Assembly: GCA_038323025.1 (NCBI GenBank)
Contig: JBBQGL010000124.1
Coordinates: 1 to 12,364, forward strand
Direction of reading: 5' to 3'
Source of the DNA: JAFKKF01 sp038323025
GTDB lineage: Bacteria > Pseudomonadota > Alphaproteobacteria > Rhizobiales > Kaistiaceae
Length of the DNA: 12,364 bases
This document shows positions 1-6,264 of this stretch, one piece after another (within the stretch, counting starts at the first letter, position 1; each line of letters starts with the position of its first letter). The notes beneath the pieces were generated by a model. It saw only the letters and a program-made list of their open reading frames with translations, was not told the origin of the DNA and ran no database searches. The position numbers and the translations under genes are program-made.

Positions 1-1
1 C

Positions 2-733
2 GTCACAACCAGCGCATCAGGTCGCCCGGCGCCCGCCGCGGCCTCCTCCTATCCGCTACCCGCACAGGCCCGATTCGGCACCCTGAAAGGGGTCGTTATT
101 GGACGCGAAAAGGGGGTCGCGGTTGGAAGCGATTTGACAGCCAAGGTCGCCGACCTCGATCGGCGCCGGGAAGAGACCGCACCGGCAGCGCTTACCGACA
201 CGGATGCCGCCCTTGAGCTTGAGGCGATCGAACGGCAGACAATCGAACTGTCAGCCGAGCGCCAGACCCTTGAAGCTCTGGGACGGGCCGTGGACGCGGA
301 AGCGGCGACGGAAGAGGCGCGACTGGCAGCGGAGCGAGAGCGCGAGCGAAAGGCCGAGGCGCGTGTCGTGGCGGGCGAGCTATTGCAGGTGAGCACCGCT
401 GCCGATGATGCCGCAAAGACGCTGGCCGGTGCCCTCGCGCGAAGGTGGGAGCTTGCCCGTCGGCTCTACGAGTTGGGCGGCCTCGGCGGCAACGGCGTCT
501 TCCACAAGGCGGCGGTCGACCGGATGCTCGGATTTCACGGCGTCAGCGAGTTCGCGCACCTTGCCTTTGCGCGCCAGGGCGAGTCACTGGCCGCGAGCGA
601 TCGTCGCTTCGTCGGCCCGCTTGTGTCGGCCGAGTCACCGACGGCGGAAAGAAACCCGCGTCGCGGCAAGTTCGGTGCACGGGCGATCGCCGCGCTCGCC
701 CAAAGTTGGAAAGGAGCCGACCATGCCGGTTGA
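2..733 (+). CDS. Coiled-coil phage-type hypothetical protein, 5' end outside window
   Basis: The frame is open from the first bases and stops at TGA 731-733. The only usual start codon inside the window is TTG at 134, with a weak GGAAG 4 bases before it. The reading frame upstream of it already looks coding, so the true start may lie outside. From the TTG the protein is 199 residues. Residues about 1-100 are rich in Glu, Arg, Ala and Gln with heptad-like spacing, so a long coiled coil is likely. The C-terminal part is more globular. No named family is recognised. Its stop overlaps the start of the next gene by 11 bases, so the two are probably translated together. That next gene has phage-head-like features, which suggests a structural or scaffold-type phage role; this is inference from context only. 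Confidence 0.55.
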   Translation, partial: VTTSASGRPAPAAASSYPLPAQARFGTLKGVVIGREKGVAVGSDLTAKVADLDRRREETAPAALTDTDAALELEAIERQTIELSAERQTLEALGRAVDAEAATEEARLAAERERERKAEARVVAGELLQVSTAADDAAKTLAGALARRWELARRLYELGGLGGNGVFHKAAVDRMLGFHGVSEFAHLAFARQGESLAASDRRFVGPLVSAESPTAERNPRRGKFGARAIAALAQSWKGADHAG

Positions 734-1226
734 ACAACGCAAGAGAAAGATTCTCACGTCACTTCGCCTTTCGGAAATCAGCGCGGTCGACAACCCGGCG
801 CAAGTGCACGCGAGGGCGCTGATTCTGAAGCGGGTCGAACCACAGGGCGAGAAGGATATTCCCATGCACACCAACGCTGAAGCCGAATTGGAGCGCTTGG
901 CCACGGCACAGGCAACGGTCACGCGCGTTTCGTTTGCCAAAGCGTACTCGACGGTCTTGGAGAGCCGCCCGGAACTCTACGGCCAGTACCTCGCCGAGCG
1001 CAGCGCACCCGCGTACGGCGCGGGCTTCACCGCCCTCGCCAAGGCGGCAAGGGAATCCAACGAGGCCGCTCTTGAGGCCCGCAAGAAGCCGGCGGAGAAG
1101 GCGATCGAAGCCGGGGCAAAGGAGCTTCACAAACGCGCGCCGTACGGGCAGAGCTTCGCCAAGACCTACAGCGAGTTCCTCGACACACCCGAGGGTCGGA
1201 AGCTGTACGCGGAGTTCGTTGCCTGA
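723..1226 (+). CDS. Small phage-head/prohead-protease-like hypothetical protein
   Basis: This 167-residue protein starts at ATG 723, supported by AAGGAG at 711-716 with a 6-base spacer. Residues 18-37 include the pattern EISAVDNPA followed by a short stretch ending ALILKR. This resembles the conserved 'SxVDxPA' segment of XkdF-like and prohead-protease-associated phage proteins. That comparison is from memory and no catalytic Ser/His set can be identified. Two copies of a degenerate motif occur, at residues 69-91 (SFAKAYS...PELYGQYLA) and 143-167 (SFAKTYS...GRKLYAEFVA). Such 'FxKxYSxxLxxPEGRxLY' units are seen in phage head-region proteins. The gene overlaps the preceding one and is followed by decayed DNA, so it may be the last intact gene of a degraded prophage or island. 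Function is not established. Confidence 0.6.
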   Translation: MPVEQRKRKILTSLRLSEISAVDNPAQVHARALILKRVEPQGEKDIPMHTNAEAELERLATAQATVTRVSFAKAYSTVLESRPELYGQYLAERSAPAYGAGFTALAKAARESNEAALEARKKPAEKAIEAGAKELHKRAPYGQSFAKTYSEFLDTPEGRKLYAEFVA

Positions 1227-1266
1227 GAGGTCCGGAGGCTGTTTGTTCCTTCCGGCCAGCCGGGCG

Positions 1267-1302
1267 GGCGGTTCGCGTTATTCCGTTGGGGCGCGAACCG
1301 CC
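1267..1302. repeat. Perfect 11-bp stem-loop 40 bp downstream of the phage-like gene
   Basis: GGCGGTTCGCG at 1267-1277 pairs perfectly with CGCGAACCGCC at 1292-1302 across a 14-base loop. It lies about 40 bases after the stop at 1226 and has no T-run on either side. It could be a factor-assisted terminator or an element remnant. The GGCGGTTC/GAACCGCC stem recurs at 1589-1611. Confidence 0.5.
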
Positions 1303-1347
1303 TCCGCCGGGATCGATTGCGCCCGGCCCAGACGCTCCGCTTCGCCC

Positions 1348-1545
1348 TGTGGGCTTGCCGGCAACGTCCACGGCCTTGTCGAAAACCTTCTTCGGACCTT
1401 CGCGACCTGTTGCCACTTCGCCGATTGGTCTTTTGTGATTCCAAGCTCTTTCAACGGTTTGCCCACGCGGTCGTGCGTGACGACCGCGTGGCGCCTTACC
1501 GCGTTTCGTGCCCGGTTCGGCCGCGCCCTTGGCCTTCGGCTCCAA
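1348..1545 (-). pseudogene. Frameshifted C-terminal remnant of a phage/plasmid-type 'LGITKDQS' protein
   Basis: Read on the minus strand, three segments of one protein appear in alternating frames. First comes EPKAKGAAEPGTKRG (from about 1545). In another frame follows GKPLKELGITKDQSAKWQQ. Back in the first frame is PKKVFDKAVDVAGKPT (ending about 1348). Joined together they match the order 'KAKG ... LGIxKxQSSxWQxLAxxPxxxFxxAxxxxxKPT' that I recall from a family common in alphaproteobacterial prophages and islands. A single missing base near 1390, after the codons for QQVAKV, explains the second shift. No single frame encodes the whole, so this is a pseudogene. It forms one arm of an inverted duplication with 1542-1665. 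Family identity is from memory. Confidence 0.5.
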
Positions 1546-1658
1546 GGAAACGAAGGCAAAAGGAAGCCGTCGCCTTCCAAATAAAGGCGGCGGTTCTCAC
1601 GCGGAACCGCCAGCGAAAACGTTGAAATCCCTCGGAATCACAAAAGACCAATCGGCGA
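1418..1658. repeat. Inverted repeat, 25-bp perfect arms, 191-bp spacer
   Basis: Bases 1418-1442 are the exact reverse complement of 1634-1658 (25 of 25). Weaker similarity continues towards the centre near 1540, including GTTGAAA and the KAKG codons, giving an imperfect palindrome of roughly 250 bp. Each arm also contains its own smaller hairpin, at 1464-1490 (10-bp perfect stem) and 1589-1611 (8-bp perfect stem). The arms encode homologous protein fragments on opposite strands, which explains their origin. Confidence 0.75.
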
Positions 1659-1665
1659 CGTGGCT
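1542..1665 (+). pseudogene. Second, inverted fragment of the same phage/plasmid-type protein
   Basis: On the plus strand one frame reads KETKAKGSRRLPNKGGG, then SHAEPPAKTLKSLGITKDQ and SATW. This aligns with the minus-strand fragment at 1348-1545, from the KAKG block to the LGITKDQSA block. Similarity ends abruptly after the Trp codon, near 1663, so the piece is truncated at both ends with no start codon or ribosome binding site of its own. It begins almost at the point where the opposite copy begins, so the two fragments diverge head to head. This could be two paralogues brought together by rearrangement or one inverted duplication. Confidence 0.45.
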
Positions 1666-1684
1666 GCGCCGCCGCTACCCGGTC

Positions 1685-1844
1685 GACTGTAGCTGGCGAG
1701 GGCCACGACGGCGCGCGCTTCCGATAGCTTCGACTTGGCGACCATCGGAAACCGTTGTTCCCCGGCGGAACTTCCGGATCGCTTGGTCTTGGTCGCTTCC
1801 GGATACGCCTTCGCGACAACCATGGCGATCGCGCCCTTGGTCAT
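1685..1844 (-). pseudogene. Truncated N-terminal fragment of a phage/plasmid-type protein
   Basis: From an ATG at 1844 the minus strand reads MTKGAIAMVVAKAYPEATK, then KSKLSEARAVVALASYS. It then runs into the truncated end of the plus-strand fragment at 1542-1665 and stops (68 codons, ending at 1638). The blocks 'KGAxAMxxAKxYPE' and 'LSxARxVL' resemble the N-terminal half of the alphaproteobacterial island protein whose C-terminal half contains the LGIxKxQS motif found at 1348-1545. The expected middle of the protein is missing. I read this as the front part of the same broken minus-strand gene, interrupted by rearrangement. The match is from memory, so confidence is limited. Confidence 0.4.
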
Positions 1845-1974
1845 CTGCCGGCGTGCGCGGGGTTAATCCCCGGCGAGAAAGGGCGGAAGCCGCCTCTCTT
1901 TTGGCTCGACGCGATTTTGCGGACATGGCACTGACACCAAATAAGCCGATCAGGCCGCCCGCTCAGCGGCGTCT

Positions 1975-2003
1975 AGTAATTAATTGATTTAGTTGATTAA
2001 TTT
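1975..2003. other. AT-rich patch at tRNA 3' end, candidate island attachment boundary
   Basis: About 29 bases are almost entirely A/T in an otherwise GC-rich window, directly against the encoded CCA end of tRNA-Lys. They include AATTAAT (1978-1984) and its exact reverse complement ATTAATT (1996-2002). Decayed phage-type genes lie on one side and core genes on the other. Tyrosine recombinases commonly use tRNA 3' ends as attachment sites. No second copy or integrase is visible in the window. Confidence 0.35.
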
Positions 2004-2078
2004 GGTGAGCGCGTCGGGGCTCGAACCCGAGACCTGGTGATTAAAAGTCACCTGCTCTACCAGCTGAGCTACGCGCTC
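2003..2078 (-). tRNA. tRNA-Lys(UUU)
   Basis: The minus strand folds as a complete tRNA. The acceptor stem is GAGCGCG with CGCGCTC. The D arm contains AGCTCAGCTGGTAGAGC, and the anticodon stem GGTGA/TCACC encloses the loop CTTTTAA. The T arm is TCGGGTTCGAGCCCCGA. The anticodon is TTT, which reads Lys codons. Discriminator A is at 2006, and the CCA end is encoded at 2003-2005, so the mature sequence is 2003-2078. A good promoter lies just upstream. The 3' end faces the decayed phage-type region. Confidence 0.95.
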
Positions 2079-2105
2079 TTTCGACGCGGGCGGTGAATGG
2101 CGCGG

Positions 2106-2134
2106 ACCCTATCGGCGGGTACCCGAGGGGTCAA
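2106..2134 (-). promoter_or_regulatory. Promoter of tRNA-Lys
   Basis: On the minus strand TTGACC (2134-2129) is followed after exactly 17 bases by TAGGGT (2111-2106). Transcription would begin near 2099, leaving a leader of about 20 bases before the tRNA 5' end at 2078. The -35 is close to consensus and the -10 is weak. Confidence 0.55.
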
Positions 2135-2191
2135 TAGCTGAGCCGGATTCCGGCCGGTTTGCTGGGATTGGCGCCGCGAGGCCCGAGGCCT

Positions 2192-2222
2192 TTGAAACTT
2201 TCCCGCGACTCGCTCGTATACT
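2192..2222 (+). promoter_or_regulatory. Candidate promoter of the DUF4864-like gene
   Basis: TTGAAA at 2192-2197 and TATACT at 2217-2222 are good boxes, but the 19-base spacer is longer than optimal. The start would be near 2229, just upstream of the strong AGGAGGAG at 2233-2240, giving a short leader. Confidence 0.4.
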
Positions 2223-2246
2223 CCGGCGAAGCAGGAGGAGAATGTC

Positions 2247-2678
2247 ATGGCCTTCATCGTCAGATTGTTCTTCGCGTTTGTCCTCGTTGCCGGCCTCGGC
2301 CGAGCCGCCCTTGCCGACGGACCTTCGGCGGCCGATCGCGAGGCCATCCACGGCCTCATCAGCAGCCAGATCGATGCGTTCCGGAAGGATGATGGCGCCG
2401 CCGCCTTCAGCTACGCCTCGCCCACCATCAAGGGCCTCTTCCAGACCCCCGACAACTTCATGCAAATGGTCCGGCAGGGCTATCCGCCGGTCTATCGCCC
2501 GCAGTCGGTGACCTTCGGCGACATGGCCGATACGCCGGCCGGCCCGCTGCAGCAGGTGTTCCTCACCGGCCCCGACGGCAAGGGCTACGTTGCCTTGTAT
2601 TCGCTGCAGCGCCAGCCCGACGGATCCTGGCTGATCAACGGCTGCTCGATCGTGGAAGCCGACGGTCCGAGCATCTGA
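2247..2678 (+). CDS. Exported DUF4864-like protein
   Basis: This 143-residue protein starts at ATG 2247, with AGGAGGAG 6 bases upstream. An overlapping ATG at 2242 belongs to another frame and sits too close to the ribosome binding site. Residues 1-23 form a Sec signal peptide with a hydrophobic core (FFAFVLVAGL) and an ALA-D cleavage site. The mature part (about 120 residues) begins with a helix (ADREAIHGLISSQIDAF). It contains YPPVYRP at 79-85 and the C-terminal strand GSWLINGCSIVE, the layout I associate with DUF4864 (small NTF2-like fold). No enzymatic residues are known for that family, so a periplasmic role is inferred only from the signal peptide. The gene converges on tgt with only 6 bp between the stops. 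Confidence 0.75.
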   Translation: MAFIVRLFFAFVLVAGLGRAALADGPSAADREAIHGLISSQIDAFRKDDGAAAFSYASPTIKGLFQTPDNFMQMVRQGYPPVYRPQSVTFGDMADTPAGPLQQVFLTGPDGKGYVALYSLQRQPDGSWLINGCSIVEADGPSI

Positions 2679-2684
2679 GCGCGC

Positions 2685-3803
2685 TCACTCGCGGTCGCCC
2701 GCCGCCCAGCCTTCGCCGATCGCGGCGGCGTGGTCGGCGAGGTTCCCCGATGCGATGGCCGACCGGAGGCCGGCCATCATGCCCTCGTAGTAGGCGAGGT
2801 TGTTCCAGGTCAGCAGCATCCCGCCGAGGCTCTCCCCCGCCTTGATCAGGTGGTGCAGGTAGGCGCGCGAATAATCGCGCGCCGCGGGACAGTCCGACCC
2901 GGGGTCGAGCGGACGCTTGTCCTCGGCATGGCGGGCGTTGCGCAGGTTGATCTTGCCGAAGCGGGTATAGGCGACGCCGTGGCGGCCGGCGCGCGTCGGC
3001 ATCACGCAGTCGAACATGTCGACGCCGCGAACCACCGACCGCACGATGTCGTCCGGCGTCCCGACTCCCATCAGGTAGCGCGGCCGGTCGGCGGGCAATA
3101 CCGGGACGGTGGCTGCGATCATGTCCAGCATCACCGCCTGCGGCTCGCCGACCGCGAGGCCGCCGATGGCGTAGCCGTCGAAGCCGATGGCGACCAGCGC
3201 CTCGGCGGAAGCGGCACGGAGCGCCGGCCGGTCGCCGCCCTGGACGATGGCGAAGAGCGCCCTGCCCTGCCTGACGCCGCGCGCCTTCGAGCGCTCGGCC
3301 CAGCGCAGCGAAAGGCGCATGGCGCGCTCGATCTCGGCCGGCTCGGCGGGCAAGGCCAGGCATTCGTCGAGCTGCATGTGGATGTCCGAGTCGAGCAGTT
3401 CCTGGATCTCCAGCGAGCGCTCTGGCGTCAGCGCATGCGGCGACCCGTCCAGATGCGAGCGGAAGGTGACGCCGGTCTCGTCGATCTTCCGCAGCGCCGC
3501 CAGCGACATAACCTGGAAGCCGCCGGAGTCGGTGAGGATCGGCCACGGCCAGTTGGCGAATGTGTGCAGCCCGCCGAGCGCCGCGACCCGCTCGGCGCCC
3601 GGGCGGAGCATCAGGTGGTAGGTGTTGCCGAGGATGATGTCGGCGCCGAGCGCATGCACCTGCTCCGGGTACATCGCCTTGACCGTGCCCGCCGTGCCCA
3701 CCGGCATGAATGCCGGCGTGCGGATGACGCCGCGCGGCGTCACGATCTCACCGGTGCGGGCGGCCCCGTCGGTGGCGGTCACGCTGAAAGTCACGCCGCT
3801 CAT
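2685..3803 (-). CDS. tgt: tRNA-guanine transglycosylase (queuine/preQ1 insertion)
   Basis: Tgt exchanges the wobble guanine of tRNAs for Asp, Asn, His and Tyr with preQ1 in the queuosine pathway. The 372-residue protein has the family blocks in order: RTPAFMPVGT (28-37), TDSGGFQ with Asp92 (91-97), FAIVQGG (184-190), YAIGGLAVGE (211-220), and YLMGVGTPDDIV followed by FDCVMPTRAGRHG. The nucleophile is predicted as Asp265. The usual zinc motif CxCxxC is reduced to SDCPAA (303-308): only Cys305 remains, although the later YLHH is kept. The start at 3803 is chosen because it matches the family N-terminus and its ATG overlaps the queA stop as ATGA. A longer open frame to 4160 would run through queA. 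Translation is probably coupled to queA, the next step of the pathway. Confidence 0.95.
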   Translation of the reverse strand: MSGVTFSVTATDGAARTGEIVTPRGVIRTPAFMPVGTAGTVKAMYPEQVHALGADIILGNTYHLMLRPGAERVAALGGLHTFANWPWPILTDSGGFQVMSLAALRKIDETGVTFRSHLDGSPHALTPERSLEIQELLDSDIHMQLDECLALPAEPAEIERAMRLSLRWAERSKARGVRQGRALFAIVQGGDRPALRAASAEALVAIGFDGYAIGGLAVGEPQAVMLDMIAATVPVLPADRPRYLMGVGTPDDIVRSVVRGVDMFDCVMPTRAGRHGVAYTRFGKINLRNARHAEDKRPLDPGSDCPAARDYSRAYLHHLIKAGESLGGMLLTWNNLAYYEGMMAGLRSAIASGNLADHAAAIGEGWAAGDRE

Positions 3804-4882
3804 ACGGCCGCACCGGGATAGAGGAGGCAGGCATCGCCGTACGAATAGAACCGGTAGCCGGCTGCGATGGCGTGGCGATACGCGGCCTGCATTGTCTCCA
3901 GGCCGGAGAACGCCGAGACCAGCATGAACAGCGTCGACCGCGGCAGATGGAAATTGGTGAGCAGGAGGTCGACGGCGCGGAAGCGATAGCCCGGCGTGAT
4001 GAAGATCGACGTTTCGCCGGCGAAGTTGCCCAGGCGTCCACGCTCGTCGGCGGCGCTTTCGAGAAGGCGGAGCGAGGTCGTCCCGACGGCAACGATACGC
4101 CCGCCGCCGGCGCGCACTTCGTTCAGTGCCGCGGCAGTCTCCGCCGACACCGTCCCCCACTCCGGATGCATCCGGTGTTCGGCCGTATCCTCGCCCTTCA
4201 CGGGGAGGAAGGTGCCGGCGCCGACATGGAGCGTGACCGCGTGCCGCGAGATGCCCCTCGCCGACAGGCGCGCCAGCAGGTCATCGGTGAAGTGCAAGCC
4301 GGCGGTCGGCGCCGCCACCGCACCGTCCTCGCGCGCGAATATCGTCTGGTAGTCGTGCCGGTCGGCTTCGTCCTCGGGGCGGCGCCCGGCAATGTACGGC
4401 GGCAGCGGCACGTGCCCGACGGACGCGACCGCCTCGTCGAGCGCCGGTCCGGCAAGATCGAAGCGGAGCAGAACTTCTCCGCCCTCGCCTTTCTCCTCGA
4501 CGGTCGCGTCCAGTCCGCCGAGCAGGCAGGCATTGTCGCTGACTGCGCCGAAGCGCAGGCGGTCGCCCGGAGCCAGCCGCTTCGCCGGCCTCGCCAGCGC
4601 CCGCCAGCGGGAGCCGTCGGCGCGGCGGTGCAGCGTCACCGCGATGTGCGCCGTCGAGTCCTCGCGAAAGCGCTCCCCGCGCAGTTCCGCCGCGATCACC
4701 CGCGTATCGTTGATCACCAGCGCGTCGCCCGGCCGCAGCAGATCGGCAAGGTCGGAAACCCGGCGGTCCTCGGTTGCACCGCCAGGCTTCACCACGAGCA
4801 GGAGGGCGGAATCCCGCGGCCGCGCCGGCCGGAGCGCGATCCTGTCCTCGGGCAGGTCGAAATCGAAAAGCTCTACGCGCAT
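3800..4882 (-). CDS. queA: S-adenosylmethionine:tRNA ribosyltransferase-isomerase QueA
   Basis: QueA transfers and isomerises the ribosyl group of S-adenosylmethionine onto preQ1-modified tRNA to give epoxyqueuosine; it acts in the cytoplasm after Tgt. The 360 residues agree with the usual length (about 340-360). Conserved blocks are GDALVINDTRVI (52-63), LPPYI (160-164), DYQTIFA...GAVAAPTAGLHFT (177-199), HVGAGTFLPV (219-228), VGTTSLRLLES (266-276), FITPGYRF (294-301) and TNFHLPRSTLFMLVSAF (309-325). The start at 4882 gives the standard N-terminus (MRVELFDFDLPEDRIA). It has only a poor ribosome binding site. The stop overlaps the tgt start by 4 bases. The preceding membrane-protein gene ends 42 bases upstream on the same strand. 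Confidence 0.96.
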   Translation of the reverse strand: MRVELFDFDLPEDRIALRPARPRDSALLLVVKPGGATEDRRVSDLADLLRPGDALVINDTRVIAAELRGERFREDSTAHIAVTLHRRADGSRWRALARPAKRLAPGDRLRFGAVSDNACLLGGLDATVEEKGEGGEVLLRFDLAGPALDEAVASVGHVPLPPYIAGRRPEDEADRHDYQTIFAREDGAVAAPTAGLHFTDDLLARLSARGISRHAVTLHVGAGTFLPVKGEDTAEHRMHPEWGTVSAETAAALNEVRAGGGRIVAVGTTSLRLLESAADERGRLGNFAGETSIFITPGYRFRAVDLLLTNFHLPRSTLFMLVSAFSGLETMQAAYRHAIAAGYRFYSYGDACLLYPGAAV

Positions 4883-4924
4883 GCACCCATCAACGACGCC
4901 ACGGCTGCCGGAAGGCTGTTCCGC

Positions 4925-5305
4925 CTATCGCCGCCAGTACGATCTCGTCAGCAGTGACAGGCCGAGCAGGATCAGCGCAACGGGCCAGAGCAGGTTCCAG
5001 TTGATGTCGACGTTCAGGAGGAAGACCAGCATCAGGGCGATCAATATCGCCGCCGCGAAGAGCGATCCCATGACCGGGCCGGTGACCGCGCCGTCACGCT
5101 GGTAGACGCGCCATGCGGCCGCCAGGGACCCTCCGGCCGGTATCAGCAGGAACAGCGCCCACCAGTGCTCCGGGAACCAGAAGCCCATGTTCCGCAACAG
5201 GAAAACGACGCCGATCCCGATGAGGATGACGGCGCCGATCCACGCTCCCTCGCCGCCATGGTGACGCTGGCGGCGGAAGTCATCGTCCGGGCGTAGTTCA
5301 GACAT
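4925..5305 (-). CDS. Small four-helix membrane protein (LiaI/LiaF-like N-terminal or DUF5668-like)
   Basis: This is a 126-residue protein with a polar, charged N-terminus (1-19) and four predicted membrane helices at about 20-40, 47-67, 77-98 and 104-121. The last helix ends in the basic tail RSYWRR. The pattern 'WIGxxLIxIGxxFLLRNxG' plus two W/P-containing helices resembles the transmembrane domain shared by LiaI/LiaF-type and DUF5668 proteins. Such proteins are usually linked to envelope stress, but that role is not shown here. GGAGGA lies 6 bases before the ATG. Five of its neighbouring bases (5314-5318) can pair with 5327-5331 to form a weak hairpin that might partly mask the site. It is embedded between ppiB and queA in a same-strand series, with gaps of 64 and 42 bp. 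Confidence 0.65.
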   Translation of the reverse strand: MSELRPDDDFRRQRHHGGEGAWIGAVILIGIGVVFLLRNMGFWFPEHWWALFLLIPAGGSLAAAWRVYQRDGAVTGPVMGSLFAAAILIALMLVFLLNVDINWNLLWPVALILLGLSLLTRSYWRR

Positions 5306-5369
5306 GAGAAGTCCTCCGAATTCCTGCGGAGCACATTCCTACCACCAATTGCCGGCGGGGGCGTTTGCG

Positions 5370-5843
5370 CTAGGTCACGTCCGCCGCGACCTTCATGCTG
5401 ACGATCCTGTCGGGCTCGCGCACCGGCTCGCCGCGCTTGAACTTGTCGATGTTCTCCATGCCCTCGATCACCTCGCCCCAGACCGTGTACTGGCCGTCAA
5501 GGAAGCCGGCATAGCCGAAGCAGATGAAGAACTGGCTGTCGGCCGAGTCCGGGCTCTGCGCGCGCGCCATCGAAGCAGTGCCGCGCTTGTGCGGCTGGCG
5601 GTTGAACTCCGCCTTCAGCTTCTTGCCCGAGCCGCCGGTGCCGGTTCCCGTCGGGTCGCCGCCCTGGGCCATGAAGCCTTCGATGACGCGATGGAACGGC
5701 GTGCCGTCGTAAAAGCCCTTCCGCGCCAGTTCCTTGATCCGGGCAACGTGGTTGGGCGCGAGGTCCGGCCGGAGGCTGATCACGGCGCGACCCTTTGAGG
5801 TCTCGAGGATCAGGGTGTTTTCGGGGTCCTTGATGTCGGCCAA
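5370..5843 (-). CDS. ppiB: Cytoplasmic cyclophilin-type peptidyl-prolyl cis-trans isomerase
   Basis: The enzyme catalyses proline isomerisation during protein folding; it has no signal peptide and should be cytoplasmic. The 157 residues carry the cyclophilin core: FYDGTPFHRVIEGFMAQGGD (44-63) with Phe50, His51, Arg52 and Gln60; RGTASMARA (87-95); SQFFI (103-107); and GQYTVWGEV (117-125), with Trp122 at the cyclosporin-contact position. The start is a TTG at 5841-5843, supported by AAGGAG 7 bases upstream; no in-frame ATG is available. It follows an exported paralogue by 52 bp, and a 77-bp stretch of the two genes is nearly identical, indicating tandem duplication. Confidence 0.93.
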   Translation of the reverse strand: MADIKDPENTLILETSKGRAVISLRPDLAPNHVARIKELARKGFYDGTPFHRVIEGFMAQGGDPTGTGTGGSGKKLKAEFNRQPHKRGTASMARAQSPDSADSQFFICFGYAGFLDGQYTVWGEVIEGMENIDKFKRGEPVREPDRIVSMKVAADVT

Positions 5844-6264
5844 CGTATGTCTCCTTGTCTGTTCTTGTCGGTGAAAACGGGTTGCGCGGTCCCGGTTACT
5901 TGCCCATCGCCTCGGCGGCGAGACGCATGCGGATGATCTTGTCGGGATCGGCGACCACGCCGTCCTGGTCGGGATCGCCCTTCTTGATCTTGTCGACGAA
6001 CTCCATACCGCTCACCACCTCGCCGCAGACCGTGTACTGGCCGTCGAGGTTGTGGTTGGCGTCGAGCATGATGAAGAACTGCGAGTTGGCGCTGTCGGGA
6101 TCGTCCGAGCGGGCGGCCCCGATGACGCCGCGGACGAACGGCGTCCCGGTGAACTCGGCCTTCAGGTCGGGATATTTCGAACCACCCGTGCCGGTGCCCG
6201 TGGGGTCGCCGCCCTGGGCCATGAACCCTTCCATGACGCGATGGAAGGGCGTGCCGTCGTAGAA
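5638..6264. repeat. Direct repeat: 77-bp near-identical stretch in the two cyclophilin genes
   Basis: Bases 5638-5714 and 6188-6264 align without gaps with about six mismatches. They encode the FYDGTPFHRV-EGFMAQGGDPTGTGT core. The 550-bp offset is the spacing of the two genes, which points to a tandem gene duplication with strong conservation or local gene conversion. Confidence 0.8.

Noticed and set aside
405..722. N-terminal extension of the small phage-like protein to 405
   Set aside because: The extension is an out-of-frame shadow of the preceding gene, whereas ATG 723 has a good AAGGAG.
1227..2002. CRISPR array, integron attC site or insertion sequence in the repeat-rich decayed region
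   Set aside because: There are no regularly spaced repeats, no attC-type core sites, and no transposase or terminal inverted repeats with target duplication. The inverted repeat is explained by homologous gene fragments.
2679..2684. A shared terminator between the convergent DUF4864-like gene and tgt
   Set aside because: Only 6 bp separate the stops and no hairpin with a T-run is visible there. Transcripts probably overlap.
3804..4160. N-terminal extension of Tgt to an upstream start at 4160
   Set aside because: The extension overlaps queA in another frame and matches nothing in Tgt. ATG 3803 gives the family N-terminus and couples to the queA stop.
2730..4957. Long plus-strand open frames (about 360 codons each) opposite tgt and queA
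   Set aside because: Composition is typical of antisense shadows (Arg, Ala, Asp, Gly) and the minus-strand genes have clear family matches.
5314..5331. Hairpin covering the ribosome binding site of the small membrane protein gene as a regulatory switch
   Set aside because: The stem is only 5 bp with an 8-base loop and no second structure is evident. It is too weak to claim a riboswitch or thermosensor.
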